Shown: one piece after another, positions 32,663 through 45,200 of the stretch | Numbering within the stretch: position 1 is the stretch's first letter | Layout: each line of letters starts with the position of its first letter | Assembly (NCBI GenBank): GCA_013339765.2 | Contig: CM023457.1 | Span: 73,396,717 to 73,460,716 of the forward strand | Direction: 5' to 3' | Length of the DNA: 64,000 nt | Origin: Haemaphysalis longicornis | Lineage: Eukaryota > Arthropoda > Arachnida > Ixodida > Ixodidae | The notes under the pieces: model-generated | The model's database searches: none | What the model was told of the DNA's origin: nothing | Seen by the model: the letters and a program-made list of their open reading frames with translations, nothing else | Made by a program: the position numbers and the translations under genes

Positions 32663-32855
32663 GTTAGTAATCCATATTTTGTGGTAGTGATGTACAATTG
32701 GAAACAGGGTAGAGGAACATGCAGGCGGCGAGCTAATGATATATATAATTATGTAGCATACGTAAATAGTCTAACACAGTACAATAACGACGTTTACTCG
32801 CGCATCGCCAATAGGACTTGCCTTCGTCGGAGTACAGTTTAATCACATGATCCCA

Positions 32856-33095
32856 AAAATGATTGATTGTAGGGTTTACCGCTCCGACGCAACGCAGGCG
32901 ATGAGGCGCGCCGTAGTGGAGGGCACCGGATTAATTTTGACCACCTGGGGATCTTTAACGTGCGCCGAAATCTCGTACACACGGGCGTTTTTGCTTTTCG
33001 CCTCCATCAGAAAAGCGGCGCCGCGGCCGGGAATCGAACCCGCGACCTCGTGCTCAGCAGCGCAACGCCTTAGCCACTGAGCCACCGCGGCGAGT
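32856..33095 (-). mobile_element. Ruka-like SINE, full length, inverted
   Basis: On the - strand it starts with a tRNA-like head (ccgcggtggctcagtggcta, A box) and has a B box ggttcgattcc (about 33037-33027). It ends with an attgattg-type tail near 32860. The flanks acatgatcccat-like (32845) and acatgatctcat (33096) are the target duplication, and the uninterrupted site is seen near 17714. Its sequence differs from the SINEs at 9982 and 13958, so it is a separate insertion. Confidence 0.88.
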
Positions 33096-33760
33096 ACATG
33101 ATCTCATAAAAACTTCGATCCCATTTCTTACATACCTTAACGGCAAACGGGGAGGAAGAGACGGAAGTGCGCATCCACGTGCAGCCCATTAGTATCGGCC
33201 ACCTACTTCTTGTTGAGTTGCAGTCTTGAAGTGCAATCAGGACACCTGCATTTGCAAGTCTACGTTTTGTCCTCATTTTTTTCTCTTCGCAGTCTCTTGT
33301 TGCCCCACTAGCATATACACTCCCTTAACAAAACACCTTTCTCCTTTCTCACCATTTGCCGCTAAGGTATATAAAAAATGTTTTCCAAGTCTTTAAGGCA
33401 GCCATGTGAATGCCAAGTGTACTCTGACCTCTGACGAAGGCAGGTCGTAGTGCCGATACAGTAAACACCTTTGCTATTGTTGTTGCCGTGTGCCGGACTT
33501 TGTGCGCAGCCCTTTGGTGCCCGTCTCTGGGCTGAGCCGCGTCGCCGTCGTAACCGAGTGAATGATGGCAGGAAGGTATAGTGAAAGAAAGCAGAGGGGG
33601 AGAGTGTCGCGAAATTGGGAGGGGAGGGCGGTTCGCAGTGGTGGCGCGAGCGCTGTCCGAAAGGTTGAAATGGGGAACGGGAGCAGTAGGCTGTAATGAG
33701 GAGAGTGTCGCGAAATTGAGGGGAGGGTGGTTCGCGCGAGCGATGATCTGCTCAATACTG

Positions 33761-34960
33761 ACCGTATACATCTTTGCTGTAAAAATGTACACACCTTAAC
33801 ATGGGATGTTTTGAATAAAAAAAAGTTTTCAGCGAGTTGGCATTGTCAGAGGATTAAAAGCCTTGAGGCCAGGAAGAAGACTTGTGAAGGGCTGTTGCAC
33901 CTATGTTTAGCATAACAGGAAAGATGTGAGTTTTAATATTACGTCAGAGAAGAAGCCGCAGACTAATGGAATAAGTTACAGTATATGTGAGCTCAGTTCA
34001 TAATTCATAAATGGGGAGAAGACAGGAATAAATTGTGCTTGGAAAGTTCACGATAGATGGAAGCGGGAATAACAAAAACATCACCTCCAGCATTTTGAAT
34101 AAATGGTAGCAAAAAGGCTAGGAATACGATTTTCGGCAAGATGCCAGGGAAGAAATGGACTGATAATGAAGCAGGATGGAAAGTTAGAGTTGGTATTGCG
34201 GCATAAAGGAAAAAGCGCGGTTTCAGAGTGCAAAGAAAAGAACCAGCAAGACGAACGCTGTCAGGGCAGCATTCATCCTGCCTGGTTTTCCTTGCGGTCT
34301 CGTCAAACTGCGCTGTTTCTTCATGTCAGGTCATGAAAGCAGGCACAGAAGTACTGTGGGTTTGAGTGTATTCTCAAGTACTGTGTTCTGATAAGCAGTA
34401 AGCTACCTCTGTCGCAAAAAAGGTGCGCAAGCAATGTGTACTGCCAGTGATCACGTGTGCAGGAGAAACTGCAGAATTAATGAAAGAATTTAAAATATGC
34501 TTGGCTAAGCCAAACAAGATACGTATGTTTGCTGGTCACTTGTGAATAAAGTGGTTCGACAATGACGACTCTGCAACCTACAGTCACAGTAATGCCATCT
34601 TTTGTGTTTTCAGCCCTAAACCGGCTCACAATGATGAGTGAGTGCAAACGTTTCCTTTTTACTCCTAATAGACGCAAACATTTAAGTGACGGGGCCTCGT
34701 CTCCTGGATTAACGAGTATTTGTTTCTTGACCAGTCCATCATGCCTGTCATGCTGCGCTAGCGTTTCGCGGGCGCGCACTAGTGTCACTTCTTAACAGTC
34801 GGAGAGGTAAAATTGTAAATGCTGCATGAGTGCTCTCATTTTTGCTTTACAACATGACAAGCCGACCACGGATGGCCAGATGTCAATTTCGCCACTGCAA
34901 TCGTGTGACGTCTGTTACTGAAATAACTCTTTCGTACAAAATGTTACTCCTCACACCACC
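33761..34960. other. Anonymous sequence, no gene seen
   Basis: A-rich start (gaataaaaaaaag near 33814), then no recognised feature. Open frames at 34477-34788 (-) and 34562-34795 (+) overlap and resemble nothing known. Confidence 0.4.
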
Positions 34961-35371
34961 GTGATGTCTAACAGCGGTGCTTTTCGGGCGGCAAACAGCA
35001 GTGCAAGGTGCCCATTGGGATGCGTAGTTCTGAATGTAACGCTAAACTGTGGGAAACATTTTGGCGTGTGCCCCGTACACTACACACATCAGCGATACCC
35101 AAAAGCCAAATTCCGAAGCTTGCCTCAGTACGTATGGGTATTTGTACCGCTGTGGGCAGATGAGTATAGACCTAACCTCACGTTTGCCTTCAAAAGTGAT
35201 GAAACCTACACATTTTGCCGAGAACGTCTGCAGTTGTGCAGCCGCAGCAATCTAAGCTGCCATCTGCATCTCTTGTTAGAAAGGCCGAGTGACATTCTTG
35301 GCTTTTGCTATGTGCGTGACAGCAGTGATCCGAGGAGAATTCTCAGAATTGTGCTGTCATGCCTATTTTAA
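34961..35371 (+). other. Open frame of 136 codons, unrecognised
   Basis: Cys-rich (about 12 Cys) with no regular spacing, signal peptide or known domain. There is no nearby splice structure or homologous copy in the window. It is probably a chance open frame. Confidence 0.15.
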
Positions 35372-35422
35372 AGTGTGCTTTTGGAGCGAGCCCTGATTAA
35401 ATGAAAGCACAAGGAAGGCTGT

Positions 35423-35438
35423 GGGGGGGGGGGGGGGG
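35423..35438 (+). repeat. Poly-G tract (16 G)
   Basis: Sixteen consecutive G, a likely assembly- and polymerase-error-prone site. Confidence 0.9.
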
Positions 35439-35570
35439 TAGGTTTATATGCATGCCAATGGTTAGATTTCTTGCTAAAGCAAGTGCGCCATGATGTAAAT
35501 GGACGCAGTCAACATTTCTCAAACACAACTTCAAATGCATTCGTCCTCCGATGGTCATCGCTGATACTAT

Positions 35571-35616
35571 CAGCGACTACAGGTCTACAGCGACTACAGC
35601 GACTACAGCGACTACA
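35571..35616 (+). repeat. Short tandem repeat, 9-bp unit cagcgacta
   Basis: About four to five units of cagcgacta, one imperfect (caggtcta). Confidence 0.9.
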
Positions 35617-35639
35617 AATGTGCTTGTGTGTTATGAACA

Positions 35640-38600
35640 AATTTTTCACAAAGGTGTTTATTTTATTTAAAAATACAGGCAGCTGCTGTGTCGTAGTTAT
35701 TAATATTTATAAAACCTGTTTCTGCCTTTTGAATGAAATTTTATCAATTCTTACCTATGAAGATACATGTTAAATACAAAAAAGATACGCAATCTTTGAG
35801 GGAAACAGATTTTAATTTCAATAAATCGGAAACGGTATTCTGACAAAGTTCTGATCCCCCCTTTCCGGAGCAACTCATACTACCGTGTTAAGGTTGGGGG
35901 AACCATAAACAGGGACGGCTTTCGCAACCTGTTAAAGCAAACCATTCAAAACATTTTTCTGCAGTGTGCGCTCTTTGAATATGACCTTGTTAAAACGAAG
36001 AGCTCAGGGGAGAATGAGCGGGTAAGAGGGCCCCAGCGCTACCTATAAACACCCCAGACCAACCTCCACTCAAACAGTGCTCGTTCGCCAAACTTCTCCT
36101 CTTTTCTTCTCGTGCTTCCCATGTATATCATCATAAAGGGGCGATGAAGACAAAATCTAAGTTCGGTTCCCTGGGAACACTGCGTTAGTAGAATAACTCT
36201 GACACCTGTTTTATGTCCAACTTCTCTCAAATAGGCTATATTATGCGGAAAACAGGATGAGCATGCGACACCCTAGCGCTACGTGTCCTCACTGAACTTG
36301 TGTATTATGGAAAGATCGTTGCGATTGGCTGAGGCTGATAAAATCGAACGCAAATAAACATGATTTATAAGCTTGAAGGATCAGCTATATAGCTTAAAGT
36401 GCACACTCTTTTTGTATCACTAAGAACGGTGGAGAAAACATTAGTTTCAAAGGCGTAAACATAGAAGCAGCAGCGTGTGGTGCGCGCACTAGGCCGGGCA
36501 TAGCTGTAGAGCTGTTTGGTGCGTTAGGCTTATCTGAAACGCAGTGCCGAACTGGTATACGAGAGACTCTTACGTGACCATGTTGTCCCAGCAGACCCAA
36601 AGTTTCACGAAGCGGTTACTATCAGCCGTAACAAAAGTAAGGCAAGTAGAAATCAGTTCAAAAACAATGCAACTGCGAACAGCGGCTCTCAACTAAGCAA
36701 CCGTAGCGCCTTCCGTAGCGCCTTCTAGGCGGGCGGACGTTACACACCCTGGATAAGCCAACGCTGACATCAGGAAGCGCACGATGCAACGGGCGAATGA
36801 AAATTTTATTTTAAAATGCTTAATTTCTCAGTGGATAAATCACTGTTTGCTGGCGGACAAGGGAAGGAGGCACTAAAAAACCAAATATTTCATAAAAAAA
36901 CTTGTATTTTGTCTTCATGAATCTTTTAAAAGTCATTCTGCGCTGTGACACTTGTTTGATGTTTCACTCTTTGTGCTGCCGGTAGGTCTTCGGTCGGTTA
37001 TGCAGACTACAGAAGTATGCCTCCGCATCTGCAGGTTTCTGCCTATACGCCTTTTCTTGTTTGCAAAATATGCTGCTTTTCTACTCTCTGTAAATTTAGA
37101 AGTATGAAGTAGTCATTCGCCACTCGAATATCTGCAGTTCACTATTTTAGCAACTGTCGGTACCAACTGTATCACCGGGAGACGTAGTATTGCAGATGTA
37201 GCCACAGTCGCTTTGAGCCCCAGTGCGATGCATTTCTGTGGCGTAGAACTTTGATACAGGTCAATAAAATGGGGTAGATAAGAATTATATTTATCTAATC
37301 CTTTTGTCTTTTTGCAGCGAGCGGCGTGCCAACGAAAGGTGAGTTCATCTTTTCCGTTTGAACAACGTGGCGATAATTGTGCGAGAAGGGGTTTCCAGGC
37401 CTTGCCTCAGTACTGTGGCATAGCGGATAGAATACTCACTGCCCACGTGAAGGACTAACGTTCGTATATAGTCGTGACGTTCTTGTTTTGTGGTGATATT
37501 TCTCTATATCACAAAAACCCTTATGGGACGCCGCACTTGTCAGACGCGCCTGCTACAGAAAAAGTGCGAACATCCTCCTCACTCTCTTTGACAGCGCACC
37601 AAGCCGGCAGCGGCGTCCAGAGTGCCCCTTATAAACCGCGCATCTGCTCCGGCCATGACAGCCGTGGCGTAGAAAATTTTGAGTCTGTACAGTCAGCATG
37701 CTGCTGTGAGGAGCTGAACCTAACTGCCTCTTGCTGCTTATGGACTAGATTGCTAATGGACTAGTTAAAGGCAAATTTATCTCATCAACCAAATCAAGTG
37801 CTTATTCTCCGACAGGAAAGGGGAAACTGTGGACTGAAGCTGCGCGCTTGCAGCTTGACAAAGCCCGCGTCTCCGATATAGTGCTGTGCCGCAGAGGTAC
37901 CATAATGTAATGCGCATTTTGGCGCCAGAACACATACACGACACTACAGTTATATCAACAGAAGTATCGCAAAACGAGTGCACGCAATGGCACAGGTAAA
38001 CTAGATGTAGCGAACAGATACAAGCTTGGCCTGTAAATTTGGGCGTATTTTGTTCTGCTGTGAGAAGGCCATAAAAAAGATTAGACTACAAAAAAACGAA
38101 CCTATTCTGTTGTGAAACAGGTGCATGCAAAGCGTGACCTCAGTCAATACGAAAACGAATACCTTCTGCCAAAACCAAAACGCAGAGCCATTGAAAGCGC
38201 GGCTTACCCATTCCATAGTTGACGGTGAACAGGATGACGTAACTTGTTTGGAGCACACCTTCGATGTACTGTGATGCACCACGCATGGCTCGTGCGCCAG
38301 CTGCGGATGACGAGGGACCGACGTGTACGCGCGCAAGCTGCGCCAATGCGTGACAGCTGTGGGTGAGGGGAGAGAGGGAGAAATCCTAAGAATCGCGGTT
38401 TCGCGCGACACCACCACCGACAGCGCAAGTCAACAAATACAAGCTTCGCTTGACAAAATACAGGCTACATATCAGATGGGTATCAGTTTAGGGTGGCCTA
38501 AAAAGGTGCAAAAAGCTGCAATACAAAGCAGAGCACATGGTATCAACTAAGGTTGTGCAACAAATGTGCAAAAGACAGTAATCTAGGTGTTGCACACAGA

Positions 38601-39030
38601 AACATAGCACGTCGCAGAAGCACAGCACAGACGCTCTGGAATAAGCCAACTATGTCCCAATGTCACTGCAGTGTACAGGAAAATTACAATGGAGAGAAAG
38701 GTTGAGGCGGTATAACACGTAGCTTATTAGGAAATGCAATGTTAAATGACGATGACCGATTCATGTCGTGGCGTAAAAGTGGGTACTCTATAGTGTACTT
38801 GTACCGTAACTGCACCGGTGGTCTGCCAAATAAGTATCTGCTTTAATGGCTGTATAATAAGACTGCCGTTCCAGTACGAAAGGCGTTACATCCCATTTTA
38901 CACTGATGCATCCTAGCCTTACTCCGCCATGTCGTGTGCTGCACATACGGCCCACGTTTTTTCAGCACAAGGACACTAAACAAAAATAGTGGTATTTGTA
39001 GAGCGGAACATGTGGATTTTTAATTGCAGT
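35640..39030. other. Anonymous sequence, no gene seen
   Basis: Over 3 kb without a recognised repeat or gene. gtagcgccttc is repeated at 36703-36727. All open frames are short. Confidence 0.4.
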
Positions 39031-39034
39031 GCAA

Positions 39035-39575
39035 CACTTTACACAAACCGAAAACCACCATATCACAATCCATACGGACTCCCTAAGTGTGGCTGCAGCC
39101 AATGACATCGTCCTCAATCGATTTTGAATCGCCTTAATAAAGGTGATAAGTCAACTCAAAATAGTTGTTTGCTGGGTTTTGGAAGAGAGCGGCATTTTGG
39201 GGAGCAAAATTTATCAACTGAATACCGCTGTGGCCGCTCTATCCAGTAGCCTATACAGTTGGCCAAATACAGTTGACGCGAGCTTCGAGTTTTTATGCCT
39301 CAGCGCCATACGATGGAAGTCAAGTTGCAAACAGGTCGAGATTTAAGTGCATGTTCAGGAACCAAGATCACCTGGGCCCATCGTGTGCTAGGCTGTTCCT
39401 CCTTAAGAGCGTCATGAGACAGAAAAATCGCCGCTCGCGCACGCTCCGATTGTACGTACCGGGCGTTGCCTACGTCTGCTGAAAACCTCTGGGCGAAGGG
39501 GTCTCTTAAGTCTTGGCAGCGAACATGGGACACCCAGGCAGACAACAAACGCATACTAGAAAACCAGGTCACCGA
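39035..39575 (+). pseudogene. LINE RNase H / C-terminal remnant
   Basis: Around 39066-39120, HTDSLSVAAAND resembles the RNase H block with the catalytic Asp in I-type LINEs. After a frame break, VVCWVLEESGILGSKIYQ (39165-39220) resembles the CWVPGHSGI block, with the His region changed. The rest is a low-similarity C-terminal tail. The two blocks in the right order support the call, but each is short. Confidence 0.45.
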
Positions 39576-39700
39576 AACCGAATCGGACCGAAAACCGGAA
39601 CCGAACCGATATTTTTTCCAGAACTGAACCAGAACGCGGACCGTTATTTTTTAGCACGCGCAACCCTAACCGGAACTGAATTGAAAAAATAAGTAACGGT
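39546..39700. repeat. ACCGAA-rich degenerate repeat, part 1
   Basis: Repeated accgaa, ggaaccgaacc and similar words with atttttt spacers. Related words recur at 41812-41945. Confidence 0.55.
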
Positions 39701-40119
39701 TATCGGTTCATGACGAAACGGTGCGGCCATCCGCAGTAGATAATGCACGGTCAACGCCATTCGGTGATTTCGTCCATCATGCACCGTCAACATCAACACT
39801 CTTTTCGTCGTCACAACATGAGGAAAGGAATGCGCATCAATGTTGCAAAGGTATGCCACTGCTGGTAGTGCGAGCAGACTGCAAGGCTCAGCAAACAAAA
39901 AGTCATACCTTTGGCAGTCTGCAGGGCGCATGAAACATTGACTTCGCCATTCCCTCGCTCCGACTGTGTAATGACAATCGGGCCGCAAGATTGCTGCACT
40001 GCACGTAGTCGAAGGCCAACACCCGAAATGTGAATACGTGTTGCATTTCATACTTTCCCGTATTGAGGTCATACACCTGGAGAGTAAATAAATACTTGAG
40101 AAGTGTGACCCACAAAAGC

Positions 40120-40310
40120 TGCCATGTGTGTGAGCCATTGGCTGCTGACCGCAAAAGATGCGGGTTTGATCATCGCACCGGGCTGCCGTTTTTCTGATAA
40201 TGAAAAACGAAAACTACCATGCATTGATATTTTGATGCACGTAGCGATCCTTAGGTAGTAAAATTGCTCGGCTGGCCTTCAATATACGTTGCGCCCCAGG
40301 GCACAGTAGC
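40120..40310 (+). mobile_element. Degenerate tRNA-derived SINE, probable
   Basis: gcgggtttgatcatc (about 40159) matches the B-box region; gccgtttttctgataatgaa and gcacgtagcgatccttaggt align with Ruka body blocks, with many changes. The A box is unclear and there is no target duplication. An old copy. Confidence 0.5.
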
Positions 40311-41811
40311 AGCTTCGGGGAATCAAACGCGCCAATATAATTTGACAAGTGTTTCCACGGGCCCATCTCGTGGTTTTAAATTATTCCGCGCCCTGTTCCC
40401 AAACAAATAATTAGGCTCTTTTTTAGTGCCTTCAGCTGGCGAATAAGCGAAACTTCAAAAGGTCTATTTTACTCTATACATTCCTTCCTTTGTCTAACCT
40501 TTAACATATCAAACGCGTGATCACGGAGAATGCAGCGAAAGCCGTGGTGCCTGGTCAGTTTTTCAGGACGCGTAGAGTGGCGTTTTCCAACGGTTCGAAA
40601 TAAGGATTAGAGAATCAGACAAACCTACTAGCGTATGGCACGCACTTTCTACTTTTGCAGAACCTTGCAGGCATTATGTATTTCGTCTTGTATACATAAG
40701 CGACAGCAAGGAAGTAGGTTACACATGCATAAAAACAGACCCATCCCGCATTTTTCCATTTACCCAGGGCAAATACTTAGGCACTGGCTGATCTAACTCA
40801 CTGCTCTGCTAATACTGCTACTGGTTACGTAAGGAGGAGGCGATACTGCTGTCGACAAATTAAAGAGCGCCTCCTCAAAGAGGGTTCCACCTCGTGGTTT
40901 GATTCCTTCTTTCTACTACCCCTCCCCCGCCATGCGTTCTATGCTGGTTAGCTCCCTGATGAGCTCTGTAATATCCCCAGTGCACTTACTTTATACGACA
41001 GCCTAATCACACTTCAGTTTGTGATAGCATATTCTGTTATAGATTCCAACCTAATGGACGTAACGGGTGCGGTCGTTAGGCGTAACGGAGGCGTCTTTAT
41101 ATATAGGGACGCACATATTCATACTAGCAATCTCAAAATGCATCCCAGTTGTCAGAGTAACAATGTGTAAGTAAGCGTTAACTAAAGCTACATTTGACTA
41201 CATAACACAACAAAACTTTATTACAGAAGGTAGACACGTCGTTCGGCTTGGGGAATAAAGGAAGGTGGTAAGGGCGAAGAGGTTAAAAGTTTCAGCCCCC
41301 GAGGGGCGATGCTAAGATTATCCCAGGTGACAAAACTGTTAAATTAATCGGCAGAATTTATCTGGCTGCTGTAGGAATTTTCTGACTCTACAACTGATAA
41401 ACAGTACACCTCTGGTTAGACTCGTCGTCTGCTAATGTACGGAGGGGACACGACGGTAGTCAGGCCTAACTCAAGGGGTTTAACGTTCAAGGTGATGAAT
41501 GATTGCAAAGATGAAGTTGATTAAAAAAAAAGGAAGAGGGAGAAATTGTACCCCACAGACATATTATGGCCGTTGTTGGTTTTTAAATAGTCTCTAAGAC
41601 AAAATAAGGGCTGGGCGGGAAAGTAGTTAGTAATCTTCACTACATCATGTGTGTTTTTTAATATCTGGCCTAATGGCTGATTATTGCTCTTAAAACTGCG
41701 GCAATTTTGGCAGGAAAAAGCAGTGTGTTGAATGCACCAGCCATATATGTAATATTCGTGGTCGCTTTAAACTGCGAAACAGTCTTTTTTTCGAACATTC
41801 CCAATAATATG
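40311..41811. other. Anonymous sequence, no gene seen
   Basis: No recognised repeat or coding domain. Confidence 0.4.
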
Positions 41812-41945
41812 CCATCGAACCGGTTTTGCGAACCGGTTCGGATTGCAATTTATTCGAGCTGGAACTGGGCCGGAACAAAATTAATTAATGTGAACCCGAA
41901 CCGTAGCCGAACTGCTATTGCTTTCAGTTCGACACACCGGTATAT
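41812..41945. repeat. ACCGAA-rich degenerate repeat, part 2
   Basis: Contains the inverted pair gaaccggttttgcgaaccgg and further gaaccg/ggaac words. Possibly the same family as 39546-39700, about 2.1 kb away. Confidence 0.5.
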
Positions 41946-42798
41946 ACATAACAGAAACAAAAAGAAACAAAACAACTCTCGGAAGGGTTCATACCTAGGC
42001 TATTCCTCACTCGATCTTCAAGACTCCTTTGTCGCACGTTTGGATAGGGCCATCAATAGCACATCTGAATTACATGCAAGAAACTCGGCATATTCCATGG
42101 CATCGATCATGACATTTTTAACGGAGATAAAATTTTTACTGCTGCTTTCATATCGCACACAATCACATCCTGGCTCTATTCACCAGTCGTCCTATCCTTT
42201 AAAGTATTCATTAACTTCCCGATCTTAGTAGTTACATGACACCACTTTTATCTTCTTTGGTTTATGGCGTACTGCCCTGTGTCAATTTATTGCCTTTAGC
42301 CTGGCAACTATCGTCATCAAGTTGCGAATGATGCCTTTTTTACAGCGGCTGTTACAGCTGTTTCGACGTTTGGCATGGGCCCCTCCACCAGTAAGTACAT
42401 TCTTTGGAGACTTTAAAAATTAGATGTTAGTTGTATAAAAGGTCAGCAATGGCTAACATTGCATTACCGAGACACACAAGATACCCGGCACCTTGGGGCT
42501 AAGAAATTCGCTCAGAGGTAAAAATATTTCGTGGCCTGTGCTTGATATCATTCACTGCCAGTTTTATTTAGCTGGCAGAGCTTCATGACTTTCCATTAAA
42601 GCCCTGGTTGAATAATACAATGGTAGTATTGAGCCTGGTAAGCTTTAAGCCGCCGTAACACAAAAAGGGTTCAGGAATCAAAACCAATATTTTTACTAAA
42701 CCTATGAATTACTACCTAATAATAGGCATCTAATAATGATACTAATGTCACCTAAGACAAGCCAACCTAGCATAACCTAACACATCAACGTAATCAAA
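41946..42798. other. Anonymous sequence, no gene seen
   Basis: A 173-codon open frame (41707-42228, +) overlaps the preceding repeat and has no recognised domain. It is treated as chance. Confidence 0.35.
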
Positions 42799-42819
42799 CC
42801 TAACCTAACTTAACCTAAC
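42799..42819 (+). repeat. Interstitial CCTAA (arthropod telomere-like) tract
   Basis: cctaacctaacttaacctaa: three exact CCTAA units and one variant. Isolated cctaa units precede it. TTAGG is the common arthropod telomere repeat. Confidence 0.6.
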
Positions 42820-45060
42820 GTAGACCATTACCAGTTAAAGTAATACTGCAGCCCTAGAAAATGCTCGTGCACGGAAACAAAACTGCCCAGAGAATAGCTG
42901 GTAACAAATGGGCTGATTTGAAGCACTGTCCTTGTCTGAACTGCTATCCGAGTGGGTGTCATATTTAAACTGACCGATATAGGTTCAAGCACAAAGGCGG
43001 GGAAATCACAAGCAGCATGCTTGTGATTCAGCATGCTTGTAATTTTCTAAACAGTGTGTGAGCGTTAGGTTGCCCATTTGAAAAAGCGCCGTTGGCGTCG
43101 TTGTCTAAAGCCTGTTCTCTTGTGATAGGTGCCCATGCACAATGGCTGCACGTTCCCCGTAGACCTAAAAACAGATTCGTACATAGAGATGGAAGTTTTT
43201 TAACACTCCACCATGCAGGTTAGACCCACGACTTGCACTTACTGGTGAAAACTGTCATCTGGCCAAAATAATAAAAAAATTAACACACTGCATCTTAACC
43301 GCTCCCCACCTTCCTCGTAGCGTGAATTTCTGCTTAGTTGTCTGACTGGAGAGAACAGCCAACTCTTCCTGCTACTTTTAATGTCGCGAAGGTAGCGTGT
43401 TTGGTTCCCTTCTTTAATGAATATTCTGTAATGAATTGTTGCTGTTTTTATGAGTCCATTCAGACTTGGATATTTACAGAAAATTGCGCTGTTTATAATA
43501 TCCCCTCTTGGAGTGATAAATTTGTCACGGTGATATCGATGAATTTGTCACAGTTTTGAAATCGGATGATACCATATATTTCCATATCCTCGACAAAAGG
43601 ATTCTACTCAATGTTGTTATTTCATTTGCAGGAAATCTGTTAACCGAGGCTTAGTAATATACGTATTGTGCATCGCATAGTTGAGCTGAGATTAACATAT
43701 ATGTAATGTCCCTTCACCTGTGCGTCATGATTAGCATTTACTTAAGTTTAAACTCAACGATCCTCCAGAAAAAAGCTTAAGTGTCCCACTTTATTGTTAT
43801 ATGAACTTCAGTTTGCCTGCACAATTTGCCTGCACAGAAATACTATTGAATTACTTTTAAAAAGTTCTAAAAAGGCAGCTGGCTTTATTTATTCTAAATA
43901 ATATTTCACACTAGGTCAGATCACTACTTTGGCACTAAGAGGTAGCACTATAAAGCGTCATTCAAGTGCTATGTAATGTCAATTACCTGTCGACAGTGAG
44001 CGGACATTTAAAGAACTTCAAGACTCCCAGGTGAAATTCACATATTAGCAGCGAGTGAACCGAGAACCCGGCACGTCTGAAATTATTAAGATCAAGACCT
44101 TTGAAATCGAAACACCTTAAAAGTTTGCCACGCGAGTTTTTGTGTACCAGTAGGAGTTGTACAAGCAAGTGTATGAAGCACAAGGAATTTTCGCTGGAAC
44201 AATCGCGTGTGGCAAATGAAATGTTTTTAATGGACGTGTTGTCAGGTCTTTTAATCTGCGCGGGAGGATCGGCGTGAAATTGGCTATTCGAATTTTCGTA
44301 GGGGAACTTACCTGTGCGCTACCATTGGGTCCGCTTCAGAACTGTGCAAATACGGTGCAGTTCCTTTACGACAGCCAGCACCGCGTCGCGGCCGTTCGTG
44401 GCAGCATATTAAAATCTCCCATCGAGAGACAGGGAAGTTTTCTGACCCAAAAAGGATTAAGACACCGGTTAGTTAATATACCAAATCGTTGGCTGGGCGG
44501 GTAAAGGTTGGGTGCTGTGTAATTGCGTAGGAATTAACATCGTGCCGAGAATCGTCTGGGTGCTAGGGAATGGTACAGGCAATTTTATGCGAGGGTTATT
44601 GCATGCTTGCTTCAGAGCAAGCTCACTGTATTACTTCGTATATATCTCCTTGTAAAGCGTACAACTAGCAAATATACTCTTCCAGTTTTGTTTACAAATC
44701 AACAAAATGAAACGCCAACACCCAGGTTGAAAAGGAATCAACACGAGAACTATTCGAAAAACATTGCCTATTCTACAGACATAGAAATAAGCTGATCATA
44801 CGTACTTCTGGCAATCCTGTGCTCACGAGGGTTGAACTCGGTTACCACAAGTGCGCAACTCATAGGCTGTTCTTGTGTCTTCACTTCGATTAAGGGCCAA
44901 CTTTCTTAATTCGTGCAAGTGGAAAGTAATTATACCAGCAAGTATAGCTGAAACAGCAATTTTATCCACATGTGCTGCCACAGGAAAAATTTCCACGCTT
45001 TTAAACAAGCTACTGCTTTCAATAAGCAACATTGCCACAACAAATTAAGTCAGGGGGCAC
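42820..45060. other. Anonymous sequence, no gene seen
   Basis: AT-rich, with open frames below 80 codons and no recognised feature. Confidence 0.4.
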
Positions 45061-45064
45061 AGAA

Positions 45065-45200
45065 GTACGGCAGGTGAGAGAGGGAGAGAGAGAGAGATCA
45101 CTTTATTTTTAACCGGGTTCGCGGGGGCGGTGGGACCGTCAGTTTGAGGCCGGCGGCGACGTAAAAAATAGTTGTTAGTAGTAGTAAAAGAAATTCAGGC
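45065..45200 (-). mobile_element. Possible LINE 3' tail
   Basis: gagagagagagagatcactttattttt followed by GC-rich sequence reads on the - strand as a 3' UTR ending in an aataaag-type signal plus a simple (TC)n tail, a form common for LINE ends in tick DNA as I recall. No coding part is attached. Confidence 0.35.

Larger units (their letters stand above)
32259..33760 (+). repeat. Third, partial copy of the tandem-unit distal repeat
   Basis: Collinear with about 13150-13950 and 17110-18420: gaaaggtgcgtt start, gagcgaacgcct, a 30-nt splice-flanked block at 32633-32662, taccttaacggcaaacgg (about 33134), tactctgacctctgacgaag and the G-rich module at 33611 and 33712. It lacks the LINE ORF1 and SINE part of the tandem units, so this distal repeat exists independently. 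It is interrupted by the SINE at 32856-33095 and adjoins the Gypsy LTR at 32238. Confidence 0.85.

Noticed and set aside
34961..35371. A Cys-rich secreted or zinc-finger protein
   Set aside because: No signal peptide and no regular Cys/His spacing; a chance open frame is more likely.
35423..35438. A G-quadruplex regulatory element
   Set aside because: A single homopolymer run of 16 G without gene context; no basis for a regulatory claim.
41707..42228. A 173-codon open frame on + as a gene
   Set aside because: It overlaps a degenerate repeat, has no recognisable domain and biased low-complexity ends.
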